Part shown: piece by piece, positions 48,555 through 60,942 of the stretch
How positions within the stretch are numbered: the first letter of the stretch is position 1
How the letters are laid out: each line of letters starts with the position of its first letter
From: Dillenia suffruticosa
Taxonomy: Eukaryota > Streptophyta > Magnoliopsida > Dilleniales > Dilleniaceae
Assembly (NCBI GenBank): GCA_033439265.1
Contig: JAVTVX010000010.1
Coordinates: forward strand, 28,757,056 to 28,821,055
Reading direction: 5' to 3'
DNA length: 64,000 nucleotides
The notes under the pieces: generated by a model
What the model was told of the DNA's origin: nothing
What the model saw: only the letters and a program-made list of their open reading frames with translations
Database searches by the model: none
Position numbers and translations under genes: made by a program

Positions 48555-50296
48555 TCAATTGAGCCCAGCAGCAGGATTTAAGAACTTATTACGGATCTTG
48601 ATTTTATTAGGAGTGGTCCATCTAGAGGTGAGGAGGCTCACTCTCCTCGTAGGAGTAGTCGAGAAAATATACCCCGACGTCATTTTTTGATTGAGAATGA
48701 GATCCTCATCGTTACTCCCAAGAATGATGAGAAGTCTTGGACTTTTCAGGTGGCTCTCGAAAGTCCTATGAAGGACCAATGGTTAAAGGCCATGCAAGAG
48801 GAGTAGGAATCTATGAGAGTCAACGGGTCTAGGAGCTAGTTGACCTACCTGAGGGCAGAAATGACATTAGAAATAAGTGGATTCTCAAAATCAAAAGAAA
48901 AGCCGACAGATCGATAGAGAGATACAAGACCCGTCTAATAGCAAAGAGTTACACGCAGACAAAGGATATTGACTACGATGAGACTTTCTCCCTTGTAATC
49001 AAATTTATATCGATCTGTTTACTCTTGACGATTGTCGCAAACATAGATGTAGAGTTATATCAGATGGATGTAAAAACCGCTTTCCTTAACGGAAATTTGG
49101 ATGAAGAGATCTACATGGAGCAGCCCTCTAGGTTCGTGCTAATAGGTTATGAGGATAAGGTCTGTCGATTTTGAAAGTCGATATATAGCCTAAAACAATC
49201 ATCCAAGCGGTGGTACCTGAGATTTCATGATAATGTGATATCTTATGATTTTACAATGATCGAGGAGGATCATTGTATGTATCTGATACGATCTGATGGC
49301 TCTTTTGTGATCATATTCCTGTATGTAGATGACATAATGTTGGTCGGGAACAATATTGAGTATTTGATGACAATCAAGGTATAGTTGTCATCGAGTTTCG
49401 ACATGAAAGATATGAGTGAAGTTGAGTTCATCCTTAGAGTTAAGATCTAGAGAGATCGCTCGAGATGAATGTTGACTCTTTCACAAGAGACCTATATTAG
49501 GAAGATTCTCGAGTGCTTTGGAATAAGTGATCGTAATCCCATAGAAACTCCGATCGCCAAGTGTAATGGCCTAAATCTTGAGACGTATTAAAAAACGCAG
49601 GAAGAAGTAAGGGAGATAAGCAAAATCTCTTATTCTAGCGCAGTAAAAAATTTGATATACGCGATATTGTGTACACGACCAAACATATGTTATGCGATCG
49701 GTCTGGTGAGTAGATATCAATTAAATCCTGAAATGAGTCACTGAAGAGCAGTGAAAAGAATTTTAAGATATCTTAAGGGAATTGCAAGCTTATCCATGTG
49801 TTATGGATGAGGAGATTTGCACCTTGTGGGATATTCAGATGCTGATTGGGGCGGTGATCTGGATAAATGTAAATCGACGTTAGGTTTTGCCTTCTTACTC
49901 AATGGTGGTGTCATTTCTTAGAATAGCAAGAAGTAAATCTATGTAGCTGTATTTACGATGGAGACTGAGTTCGTGGCTTACTCAGTCGTAATTCAAGAGA
50001 GTTTTTGGTTCCGAAGACTATTAAATGACTTAGAGATTTGGGCTGATAGTGGGAGGCCGATGATAATTTATTATGATAATCAGGTTGCTATCGCCTACAC
50101 TCGAAACCCTAAGTATCATAGTAAAACTAAACACATAGACACCATATATAACTTTATTAGAGATATCATCAAGAAGGGTGAAATGACCGTCAAATATATT
50201 TCGACACACAGTATGGTGGCTGACCCCTTCATCAAACCCATTGCTAGAGAGTCATTTGCAGCATATAAAGAATCATTGGATTTTGGCATGTTTTAA
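48555..50296 (+). pseudogene. Ty1/copia pol remnant (reverse transcriptase and RNase H)
   Basis: Plus-strand reading with stops: a polymerase N-terminal segment, DVKTAFLNGNLDEEIYMEQP (about 49.07-49.13 kb), the YVDD catalytic motif in FLYVDDIMLVG (about 49.32-49.35 kb), YSDADWGGDLDKCKSTLGF in the RNase H part (about 49.83-49.89 kb), and a final intact 112-codon frame, 49958-50296, ending in the RNase H C-terminus. Gag, protease and integrase are absent; the 5' end abuts the tandem duplication at 48527. Several in-frame stops make it inactive. Confidence 0.88.
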
Positions 50297-51458
50297 TATT
50301 TCTTATTATGTACCGAATTGACAATGTGATGTTTATTACTTTTATATATATGATTTTTTTGCATTATTCAATCACACTTGCGTTATTATTTTTCTTAAAA
50401 AATGCACTTGTTTTAGATCATATATATTTTGATGTAATAAAAGATATATCAGGTAGGTGAAGTCGACTCTCCCACACGAGTGACCACCTCCAGCTCTAAG
50501 TGAGCGGAGATGAGACGATTTTTAATCGTAAGAGGCATTGAGAGTGACCCTGTTCGAATACAAGTCGCCCTAATATGTGTTCAGAATGCAGTCATTTGAG
50601 ATATGACCGACATGGAAATACCCACATCTATGTTGTTTGTAAATAGTCAGATTTGAGATTTCAGATATCACCTACAATAGTGATATTGTCTCTGAGACAC
50701 TCTCTCTGAGATCTTTGGGTAGAGTCTTATGTATAGACTGAATCCCGTATCTGCACAATGTTAGAGAAATATAATATATGCTCTTTTGAGAAATGAGGGA
50801 TTAACATTATGACACGTGTTTCATACCGCATGTGATGAGACGATTATGAGATAGTGGAAGTTATTACTTGAGACGATAGTGTGATCGTGATCCCCGTTTC
50901 GACTGTGTGAGACCCGAGATTCATTAGATGAAATCTTTTGTACCCTTATTACTTTTGGCTATTTCTAAAAGTTTTAGTTCAGTATTGCTAATTTAGTGTG
51001 TTTACCTATAGTCCAGAAGATAAATTGAGATCTAAAAAACATGTTTAGGAAAACAGTTGAAATGAGACTGATAAATTCGAGTTTGAAAAAAGGAAGATCA
51101 ATAGGCATTATATCATTATGTAGTATTCACCAACTGATCTATTATGTTTATCCATATTGAGATTCAACATAATAGTGAATATACAGTCGAGTATTGATTG
51201 GGGATCATTTTCGATGAAAAAAGTGGCTTGATAGATGTAATTACATTGAGTTTGGGATATAACGAGTTCTTTTTTTATACTAACAGCGACTTCTTGATTA
51301 TCTTAACAAGTGTATCGAGAAGTCTTTGTTTGCAGGTGTATTCGCTAGTCGCACAACATCTAATCCTATATGAAGGTCCAATAGGGTGATGTAGTAAATG
51401 ACATGAGTTGTGATCTCGTGATGGATGTAAAATATTCTCGTATGTAAATGGGAGATAT
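50297..51458 (+). other. Copia 3' untranslated region
   Basis: Non-coding sequence between the end of pol and the 3' LTR. It ends in a purine-rich AAATGGGAGATA just before 51459, a polypurine-tract candidate. Confidence 0.6.
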
Positions 51459-51973
51459 TGATAAATGATGCCCACGTGGGGCATTTACCATTTGGTAAAA
51501 AAGTTCAAATAAAAGATTAAGTGATAATGGGTAACCACCCATTATCCTTAAACCCCCAACTCCCTAATTTTTCTCTCAAGATTCTAAACCTACGTGAAGG
51601 TGTGGTTTATTCTTCAATTGAGAGAAGTGCAAACAATTTATGGTGTGTGAGAAAACACATAATGAGTGCACATTTTTATTGAGAGAGAAAACATTGATCT
51701 CTAAAGTAAGATTTATAGAAGGTTTATGAAAATTTCGAGAAGGGAATTATCGTGTCATTTACATAACCGGATTTGAGGGTTGCGACGTCGTGATATTGTG
51801 ATGATAGTTCATAACGTGATTATCATCCCGATTGCGAGATGTTCGAAAGAAGTATTGTGATTTCTCAAATTATTACGTTTTAATTTACCGAGATATACCC
51901 TATACTTTATTCTTTTTATTATTCCAAAAAATTCTACTATGCTTCAGCATGTATGTATATTAAAATTCCAACA
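51459..51973 (+). repeat. 3' LTR of the copia remnant
   Basis: A 515-bp block starting TGATAAATGATG right after a polypurine tract and ending ATTCCAACA. The 5' partner is missing, so a target duplication cannot be tested. Confidence 0.65.
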
Positions 51974-52359
51974 AGAATTTATAATCAGTCTAAAATATTT
52001 AGCCAAACACCCACTTACTCACACCTTCATATCTTGTGTTTTGAGCTTTGGTTGACTTTGACACCCTTTGTGCAAACTGGGTCCAGAATGTGCACAAGAC
52101 CCAATTTTTGCTGCGTCATGCAGTGGCTTGAATAACCAGGTGCTTAAGAGCAAGTTAGAGTGGAAAGGAAGAGGAAGAGGGCCACACGATATCTTGATAA
52201 TTATATTTTTGCGCATGTAACAACTGCTGTAGTTTCCGGTTCTCATCTTAGATTTTGAGAGAAATTCAAAACCATACGTATTGTAAATGATTATTGCTTC
52301 AGACTTCATAATTGAATTTACCTGCACAATGGGGGCGCGATTAGAGAGAGAATATTCTT

Positions 52360-52460
52360 TCACCCCCCACCTTGCTAGAATTTCAGCAGTGATTTTGACC
52401 ACTCCTCTTTTGAGTTGCACAATCTCTGCATCTCTAGCTTCAAATCATAACCGCATCTCC
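52360..52460 (-). pseudogene. Exon-like coiled-coil fragment, unidentified
   Basis: On minus, FEARDAEIVQLKRGVVKITA continues to EILAR, followed by a possible donor AG|GTGGGG. A stop precedes it. The heptad-like, charged sequence looks like a host coiled-coil exon, but I do not recognise the gene and see no neighbouring exon. Confidence 0.3.
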
Positions 52461-52955
52461 TTCCCTCCCCCCTCCCCCCCCCCCCCCCGGGTTTTTCTTT
52501 CTTAAGACTAAATGAAGAACATTCTTCAAACCCAGCCCCCGTCCAAAGGAAACCATGTATGCAATTTTAGTACATATCATCCACAATTCTGCCAGGATTA
52601 ACACACATCATGGGGTACAATTCCAATAAACAAGAGTTTAAGGTGTCACCAGAGCGAAATATGGTTGAAGATGGACAACACAAATTTAAGGGCAAAATAT
52701 ATGTATATCTAAAACCAGAGAGATATAGCATTCTATGCTGTTATTCCATTTATATGTTGTGTACCGTTAACTATACTACAGACTATTCTTTTTTTTGGGG
52801 GGGGGGGGGGAGGGGGAAGAGAAGGGGGTGGGAGAGTGATGGAAAAACTTGAAACTTATGTCTCCTATACATGAGAATGCCCTACATTTATGGTATATAC
52901 AAGTGAAATTCTCTGATTTCTTCAATTATGTTCTCCATTGATGATGCTCAATCAT

Positions 52956-53403
52956 TGACGTAGCGAGTAGCCGTGATGAAAGACTAGCGCTTGACTACTC
53001 CCCAAGTATAACAAGTTTCAATTTAGAAACTCATAGAAAAGATTCAAAAATCAAAAAATCAATTGTATTAATCAAGAAAGATATGAACAAGATAAACAGT
53101 ATAGTGAAGATTCACCCATATTTAGAGGTGAAAAAAAATAAGCCACTCACACTAGAACTAGAAAACCTTGTTAAACTAAAATTACAAAAAACCAAAAAAG
53201 ACCTACTAAGAAAATAATTCCAAAAACAATAGAAATCCTAAAACTAAAGTACCTCCTAATAAGAATTTTTGATAAGCATGAACTCCATCAAATAAGGCTT
53301 CAAACCAAATTAATAAGAATTCTTGAGAAACAAGAACTATAATTAACAAGACTCCTTCCTTAATTAATCTTCCACGTCCTAATTGACTAGACGACATGCG
53401 TCA
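52956..53403 (-). repeat. 3' LTR of the compact element
   Basis: 448 bp, preceded on minus by a purine-rich tract and beginning TGACGCATG on that strand. Confidence 0.85.
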
Positions 53404-53499
53404 GACCCCTCCACCTGAAACAAACTCGACCTCGAGTTGAATTTAAGGGAACTATGAATACCAAGTATCAACTTTATTTTCACCTTTGGAAGCCCTTTG

Positions 53500-54960
53500 A
53501 TTCCTCAAAGCTTAACTTCCGTTGACACCAATCCTGAATAACATGTATTTGCATAAAGCATCCGACTTATCCTCACTTTTACTTTGAACCTTACAAGTGA
53601 CATGACATGCCCAAGTATTTCATCCTTTACGATTTGCATAATTGTTAGCTCAACATAACAACCCCTCTTGCAATGTTCAATGTATTGAAGGATCAGATCA
53701 TAGTGCTCCTTATACATATGGGTTTCTTGGCAAAAATCAAAATCAAAAGAATCACAAATTATACAATTTCTAGCCTTCCGAGTTACCTTCTTTACAAACC
53801 CATCATAGATCTAATCTGCTTCCCATATTTTTCCTTTGTCAAAGAGGATACCACCAATAGTAAGATCGACAACTTTATCAGCATCGGTGTTTTTACTCTT
53901 TGCTGAAACTTCCAAATCCCAAACCTCTGTGCTATCAACAATGATTCCAAACTCAATCATGGTTATCCTAGACTACTGCAACAAATACTCTTGATTGTTT
54001 ATTGCCTCCTCAAGAACACACCTTCACAATTCGTATTCTTCTCTTCTTATGCACTAGAGGGATCAAACCTCCTGGTAGGATTGACAACAAAGCCAAATGC
54101 TTCTCCAATTCTCTAGATAATCGGCAATTGCTCTTCCTTTTTGTCACAATTAGGAATCAGCTTTGTGAAAGACTTTTGTTGCAAATTATCCCCGACCTGG
54201 TTAAAGAATTTATAACTCAACTTCTAGGTCTCCTCCAAGCCTTTCTCCTCAACCAACCTTAAGCTTGTGCAATATCTTCATGAACTAATTTCTGAAACAA
54301 TATCTATTCATAATCAAGAGGAAGAAATTTGTACTATCATTCGGAACCAAGTTCTGACAGATGCTTTTCCTTCACGATTCTTTTTGGATTGCAATCTCTC
54401 CAACCATACTAAAGCACCACCTTTAAATCGGCATGTGACAAGTCTCACCCTTTTGCTTTTTGGAATCTCCATCTACTCAAAGAACCTGTCAATTTCGGCA
54501 ATCCAATCTAAAAATTCCTGAAATATTAAGATTTCTATTAAAACAAGGAATATCTACCTTTGGTTGGAATTCTTTGGCCTCCCTTTCGCCATATTCAAGT
54601 CTTCTAAACATGGCATTCCTCCTACACTCGATAAAGAACTTCACTCGAGTCTTCCACATAAATGTGGTGCTATGTTGATATTCAAGAACAGTTCTACCAA
54701 CAAGTCATACTAGAGTAAAATCATCTCAGGCTCAAGACCGATCAATTTCCCTGTTTCTGTTGACATCAATATCTAGAGCATCAAACCAATCTACAATTTC
54801 TTAGGAACATCATTCCATACACACATCTGAGATCCATCCATTGCTCCAATACTTTCAATGCCCCCTCTCTTGATCTCATGACCCAGAGGTATCAACTCTT
54901 TGATCTTCATCATGAGAACGCCACCGGCTACAACCGGATTAGTTGACATGTTGGAATAGA
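53500..54960 (-). pseudogene. Gypsy gag remnant in the compact element
   Basis: Minus-strand reading in several frames. Best preserved are EFLDWIAEIDRFFE (about 54.5 kb) and KSKRVRLVTCRFKGGALVWL (about 54.45-54.40 kb), the capsid region of Ty3/gypsy gag. Stops and shifts throughout. No pol domain follows. Confidence 0.75.
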
Positions 54961-54973
54961 TGAAATCAACCCG

Positions 54974-54986
54974 TTCTAATACCAAC
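54974..54986 (-). other. Primer-binding site, initiator Met tRNA type
   Basis: TTGGTATTAGAAC on minus, one base after the LTR end. It differs from the usual TGGTATCAGAGC core at two positions. Confidence 0.7.
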
Positions 54987-55468
54987 TAATGTAGCAAGTA
55001 GACCTTATGAAGGACTAGTGCTTGACTACAATGAGTAGACGCGATGAAGGACCAGCACTTGACTACGCCCTAAGAATAAACAACTTTCAATCCAAAAACT
55101 TATATAAAAGACTCAAAAGTCTAAGAATCGGTTGCATTAATTAAAAAAGATATGAATAAGATATGCTCCACAATCGATCTCATATTTGTAGGTGAAAAAA
55201 TAAACTATTACTAAAACTAGAAAAGCTAGTTACACTATTATTACTAAGAACCAAAAAAAAAAAAAGAAAAAGAAAAAGAAAAAAATATCCTACTAAGAAA
55301 ATAATTCCTAGGACTAGTAGGAATCCTAAAACCAAAATGCCTCCCGATAAAAATTCCTGATAAGCAAAAACACCACTGAATAATATTTCAAACCAAATTA
55401 ATAAGAACTCTAATTAACAAAACTTCATCCCTGATTAATCATCCACATCCCAATTGACTAGACCGTCA
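54987..55468 (-). repeat. 5' LTR of the compact element
   Basis: 482 bp, slightly longer than its partner because of an A-rich expansion at about 55252-55285. It is bounded by the primer site at its inner end. Confidence 0.85.
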
Positions 55469-55672
55469 ATCATGACTCTGATTAGGATGTTAATGTGTTC
55501 AATTGCATAGTTGTGTGATTATGTGATTGATATTATCATGTACAAAGGTCACGGTACAAGAGTTTAACATATAGAGCAAGTTAAAAACACTGTAGACACC
55601 AGCCCTGTTATCTCTGCCTCCAATTCTACCCCCAGTATAAGGATATTGAAATATTGGAGTAACAAGAGCTTT

Positions 55673-55750
55673 GCTCAGAACACAAAAGAATCAACTCACT
55701 AGTATCATAAAGCTCAGAACACAAAAGAATCAACTCACTAGTATCATGAA
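55673..55750. repeat. 39-bp direct repeat, two units
   Basis: GCTCAGAACACAAAAGAATC recurs at 55673 and 55712, and similarity runs the full 39 bp. Being 13 codons long it keeps frame, but no gene is evident. Confidence 0.9.
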
Positions 55751-56454
55751 CAAAGTAGGCTCAGTTCATATCCATCTAAAATCAAGAGCTCAGTACAGCA
55801 GAAGCAGCATAGATACTAAGGGCATCAGTAAGAGTTACATTCTCCGCAATAGTCACGATTCTAAGGGATTGAGTCAAGTGATCTGCACTTGTACAACTTC
55901 CCCGAATATTTTTTGAAACTCCAATGGCCCATAAGCAACTCAAGAAGCACCTGCAATTAATTGAACTAGATTAAACACCTGCAAAAGAAATAACTTCCTC
56001 TTATGCTATGCATAAAAGGTGCTCAAGGCCAAAGAAAGCAACCAGAGAAGCAAGAAAATGAGGAAGCAACAGAGGGGCATGAGGGACTGAGAGCAAACTT
56101 GCAGTGTAATTTATCATGAGAAGATAGCTGAATTCCCTGGTTGGAAGACCGCGCTAGAACCTAAGTCTAAGAAAAAGGAGGCTTTTCCTTGCTTTTTCTT
56201 GAAGGGTTGTGAAGATACACTAATGGTCTAAAACCTAAATTTGGATTTCCCTAAGAGTTTTGAATAAGTAATTTCTATTAACAATAGGAAGAAACAGAAG
56301 CTATTAAGTGTTTGGAGGCATGAACAAGAATACTAACAGTCCGTAGAATAGACACGAACATCATCACATTTTCATCCGAAAAGGTCGAATCTTATGCTCA
56401 ATTCTATTCCTTGACTTCCATTCCTTCACTACCACATATCAAAAAATTAATCAC
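55751..56454. other. Intergenic / likely 3' region of paralog 5
   Basis: No gene recognised between the 39-bp repeat and the stop codon of the 56.5-kb gene. Confidence 0.4.
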
Positions 56455-57099
56455 TTATGACAGAAACATTTGTACCATATTCCATAAAGGGACTAAAGAT
56501 CTCACCTCCAGTTGACCATCTCCGTCACAAGGAATTGAAACACAAGAATAAAGCATAATCGCCGAGAAGAAGATCAGAGACAAAACCCAAACACCCACTA
56601 GAGACTTCACCCCAACAAGCTCCTCACCTCCAAAAGCTTCCCTTCCATTCCCACAAATCTTCCTAAAAATCTTCCACTTCTTCAATCTGTACAAGTCCAA
56701 CTGAATGCGAGCTCGATACAACCGGAGCATAGTATCATAGAAAACAGAGAAAAACTGAACATCAGAAAAGAGAGAAATCGTGAGTGGGACCCACCAGCAG
56801 TACTGGTTCAGTTCGACAGATGGGTAGTGGGAGATGAGATACACGATAATTAGTGAGGACTGGAGAGAAGAGAGAGAGGAATTGCGAGCGAGCGAATATA
56901 AAATTAGGGCTTCTAAAATTGGGTATAAGAAGGTATATTGATGACAGATTGTATAGAAAATGGAAACTTGGAAGGCCAAAAATAAGAAGATTGATTTGTG
57001 GGCTTCGGATTCGTGAAGTCGGATTTCGAATTCTTGGGTTTCGATTTTCGATTCCATTTCTTGGTAGCATCTGAACAACAGTTCCTTTATCGTCGCCAT
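56455..57099 (-). CDS. Small membrane protein, divergent paralog 5
   Basis: A 214-residue open frame from ATG 57099, beginning MATIKELLFRCYQEMESKIE. The N-terminal charged helix is followed by a membrane segment (SIFLFLAFQVSIFYTICHQ, about 36-54). Then comes an extra stretch of roughly 45 residues not seen in the other copies, then YCWWVPLTISLF opening TM2, a helix with RIQLDLYRLKKWKIFRKICG, and a third membrane segment (VGVWVLSLIFFSAIMLYSC). The W-W-(V/I)-P motif, LD helix and closing TM3-Cys pattern tie it to the family. The extra stretch may be a genuine loop or an unspliced in-frame intron; no strong donor was found. The tail after SIPCDGDGQ is longer than in paralogs 2-4. Function unknown. 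Confidence 0.65.
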   Translation of the reverse strand: MATIKELLFRCYQEMESKIETQEFEIRLHESEAHKSIFLFLAFQVSIFYTICHQYTFLYPILEALILYSLARNSSLSSLQSSLIIVYLISHYPSVELNQYCWWVPLTISLFSDVQFFSVFYDTMLRLYRARIQLDLYRLKKWKIFRKICGNGREAFGGEELVGVKSLVGVWVLSLIFFSAIMLYSCVSIPCDGDGQLEVRSLVPLWNMVQMFLS

Positions 57100-57145
57100 G
57101 ATGGGGAAGCAGAGGTGATCTAAACCTACAATGCCTCTACCTTAG

Positions 57146-57153
57146 CCTTTATA
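57146..57153 (-). promoter_or_regulatory. TATA box of paralog 5
   Basis: TATAAAGG on minus, 47-54 bp before the ATG. Confidence 0.5.
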
Positions 57154-57916
57154 AATATATTTATGAAACTTCTTTCCTTGTTGACGGGTAGTTTGTTGAC
57201 GGGTAGGTTTTTTGACTTGACGCAATTGCTTCGTCGGCACCCGTTGCATTTGAAAAGAGGAAATTCCAGGAAGAAAGGGAGGAAATCTTTGCAGCATCTT
57301 TAGTTCGAGTCATCTTCTTCTCAGATATTGATTTCCAGGTTTTTTTTTTTTTTTTTACGTGATATTAATATTAATACGTTTAATTTCCCATTTACAACAA
57401 TATCAAATTGTCAATAGCTAGTATCGAATATATTTTTGATGTTAATGAAAATGTTTTTTGACAACTCAGCACTAGAAATTAAAAATCTTTTCTACTGTTA
57501 TTTTCCGTTACATTTTGGGCAAAGAAGGAAGGTAACTGAAATTTAGAAAAATGGATTCTGTGCATTTGTGTCTCCAAATTATGGATTTTCAATGGCTTCT
57601 CGACGGTAGTAAAATTAAAAAAATGATATTTAATATTTGGAATACTCCAAATATCTTTGAAAAGATGTCGGTGCCTTCAAAACAAAACATAATCCTCTCT
57701 TTCCTCCCTCTCTTGCCACAAATTGCAGAGGGCCATGGAAAGTTCTCTCTCCTTTCTGCTCCCTCTTTTGACACAAATCCCGGATGGGCATGAAAAGGGC
57801 TCCTTGTAACCAAAAAATGAAAAGGGCTCCTTCGAAGGTGTTAGAATTGGAAAAGGCATTTTTGTCTCCAAAAAATATATCCAACATCTTAAATAATAAA
57901 GGGATATCCTCATTAT

Positions 57917-57919
<3 letters not shown>

Positions 57920-57960
<41 letters not shown>
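57920..57960. repeat. (AC)n(AT)n microsatellite
   Basis: About 30 bp of AC followed by 10 bp of TA. Confidence 0.97.
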
Positions 57961-57961
<1 letters not shown>

Positions 57962-60463
57962 TTACTTTTCATCCTCTTAATTCAATAAATTCAAGGGTTT
58001 AAAAAGTCCAGACCTTGAATTAGTATTTTCTTTTGAAACAAAATGTTAATTCTCCCTAGATAATTTACTTTTTCTATGGTGCTCATGGCATCTTTGGATT
58101 CTTGGAAGGAAGCTTTTTTCTTTGAGTTTCCGCCCATTTTGCGAAGCACAACTTCATTGGGATTTATTTCACGACAGCATACATGTAGGGGTAAGCCAGA
58201 AAAGAAACCACATGCTGTCAAATTACCTAAAAGACTATAAACAATTATTTTGAATATCAAAAAATATACTAGGTTGACTCAACTTATGTTTTTGTTTTCA
58301 ATTAAATTAATCGACATAATACGTTAATAGTTGAATTATGGTAATCTATCCGTATATGAAAAGAAGTTCTCATTTGCTTCCATGTTACCATATCTATTAG
58401 AATGCATAACAGTTTTAATATAAAAATTAAGTCAAAATAAAGTGGAAGACAAAAAAGAAATTGAGGATTACCTTAGGCCATATTTGGGACATGTACAAAC
58501 ATTCTAATCCCTTCAATTTCACTTAATAAATAGAATATAGTTATAAAATTTGGACTTAAGAACCCAATGTACTTGAAGGGGATTTATAAAAATTCTCAAT
58601 TATTAAAGATTCTCAACTAATCTCATTCGAGCACTATAAAACCTATCAAGGATTTGATCTTTCAAATCAGTTTTTTTTATTTTCAGGATTCAAATTCAAA
58701 ATTTTTGATTAAACGAGTAGAATGAATAATCACTTAATCTAAAGATATATGGTGAACAATGTACCTTTCGAGTGAACATTGTTCATTTTAATATAATTGG
58801 ATTTTATTCTTGAATGGATAATGATCTATGAGTGTGACTTCCTAGGTTGTCAATGTTTTGATGATATTGGAAACATTTCTTCTATATATGAGGCATAATT
58901 ATCAAAATATTTCTAAATTTCATAAGTCATGGGTGATATTTTGTATATATATTATGACTACATAATTAACGTTAGTGTCACTCAAAACTAAACATGGAAT
59001 CCATTTATTTCAAGATGCAATGTCCACTATTTGACAAATCATGTGTACTCATCCAACATTGGTTCTCGCCTGGCAAGATCACTAATGGAAACTCTTTTTT
59101 AATTCCATCTTGGAGACTTGGTCAAAAACTTTATTTTATTGAGAATTATTTAGAGAATCATAAGATCTTATTGTCATTTGTCTTAGGTAACAAATCCTAT
59201 TTTGAGAATGCGCATCTCCTACATATTATGACTTAGTGTGACAAGGTAAGCACAAAGTTTGATTGCTATAATTTTCTAATAACTTGAATATGAGAAAATT
59301 TATTGTTTCAGGTCAAAAGACTATTATGTACTACCATAATAGGAATAACTTGTTGACACAGATAACTTCCTACTTATTGTCGTCCCCCTATCACATTCAA
59401 CCTCATTATTATTTAAGTCTCCACATGTATTCTAGCTTGAAGCTTCCTAGTCCATTTGCATGAATCAAGCGCGTCACAATCTCTAAATTTAAGATATCTG
59501 GTCATAAGTTTTACCGACACTAACAGTCTCTAAATTTGGACTTCACATTTTCTCTCTTCTGTAACTTGGGACTTAAATTTCACTTTCATTGAAGGTGAAA
59601 AAGAATAATGAATTTAATGTAGCATGCCTTAAAAAAAAAAAGAAATTTTAAAAATAATAATAATAAGATATGTTTATCCTAATCGCATGCTCATGAATTT
59701 TTCAAAATATATTAATCTCCAATTTTGAGTGTACAGAGGAAAGGCAATGTCCAGAAGAAGAAGAAAAAGATCGATGATTTGTGAGTATAGTAATAAAATA
59801 TTAAATATTTTTAATCAAAATTTTGAATTTAAATTTAAAAAATAAAATGATTATTTTTAATTCAAATTTTAAATTTAAATTAAAAAAATAAAAGTTATCG
59901 AGAGAAGTGGTCCCTAAATAGGAGAAAGAGAGAGAGAGCGGTTGACTGTGAAGTCGTCGTTGACTGGTTCTTAATGCAGAGATAGTTGAGTAGAGTTGTC
60001 ACCGGTTTTGACTCGTCAAAACAGTCGCCAAAAGGACACGGTTGTCCTGAAAATTACGGAAATGTCACCGGAATCGGTCCCATCATACAGCTCAGAATCC
60101 AGCCGTTGACTGATGTACAAAAACATTAGGGTGAGCTGGGCAGGGTGCTTTCGTTTCTAGAACTACTAATGGGCTGCATGTGAGTTTTTTTTTAATTATC
60201 TTGACTTGACTTGACCGCCAATTAAAATAAGACGATTCATCTTGATTAATTAAAATCGATCATTATAAAATTCATTTAGAGATGACTCTCTCAATATTAT
60301 ATTTTTGTATCTAGAGAGTTAAATTCTTGACTTGATTAAAGAACGAAAATATCTATCCTACTTATATTAATAAATATCGATAGTCTAGTGTGAGTTTGAA
60401 TGCTCAGTAATAGTCCTTTTTTTAATAAATGAAATTGACTTTTTATTTATTTTTTATATAAAA

Positions 60464-60465
<2 letters not shown>

Positions 60466-60500
<35 letters not shown>
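60466..60500. repeat. (AT)n microsatellite
   Basis: Uninterrupted AT dinucleotides, about 35 bp. Confidence 0.97.
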
Positions 60501-60503
<3 letters not shown>

Positions 60504-60942
60504 AATATGAAATCAACTGGTAACTGTATGAGCCGGTGATTAGCTGATATGTTTCTCTCAATGAGCCAAGGTGGAGACCGAAATTTCTTGGGTTACCGAA
60601 TGCTGATATTACTTTTTAGAAATAGGGTTTCTAATTTTAAGGAGAATGACCCAGCTCGCTCATCACACAGTCTTATTATATTTTAAGGTCTTTGATTATC
60701 TTACTTTTTTATAATGATAAAAATAACCCTCTTTTAATTTTTGTTTCAATTGCTATTTTAAAAAAGGCTCTCATATATTATCTCAGATGTATACTTAAGT
60801 TAAAAGATAAAAAATGCATAAAACCAACAAGTAAAATAAAAAAGAAAAAAGAGAACAAAGAAATAAAAGAATGAAGGTGAGAACAATACTCCCCTAGGAT
60901 GGAGTAGAGAATGAAGGATCAATTCCAACGAATTCGAAAAAC

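Larger units (their letters stand above)
52956..55468 (-). mobile_element. Complete compact LTR retroelement, 2.5 kb, TSD ATCAT
   Basis: Left LTR 52956-53403 and right LTR 54987-55468 are clearly related. The whole is flanked by ATCAT at 52951-52955 and 55469-55473. It starts TG and ends CA. On minus, the primer site TTGGTATTAGAAC follows the right (5') LTR and a polypurine tract GGTGGAGGGGTC precedes the left (3') LTR. The interior, about 1.6 kb, holds only gag remnants. It is structurally non-autonomous, a deletion derivative of a gypsy element. Confidence 0.9.
57154..60715. other. Intergenic, no gene recognised
   Basis: AT-rich, with simple repeats described separately. Short frames (57.55, 58.0 and 59.0 kb) have no recognisable domain. 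Confidence 0.5.

Noticed and set aside
58994-59236. 80-codon plus-strand frame
   Set aside because: AT-rich, no domain and no flanking exon or retroelement context.
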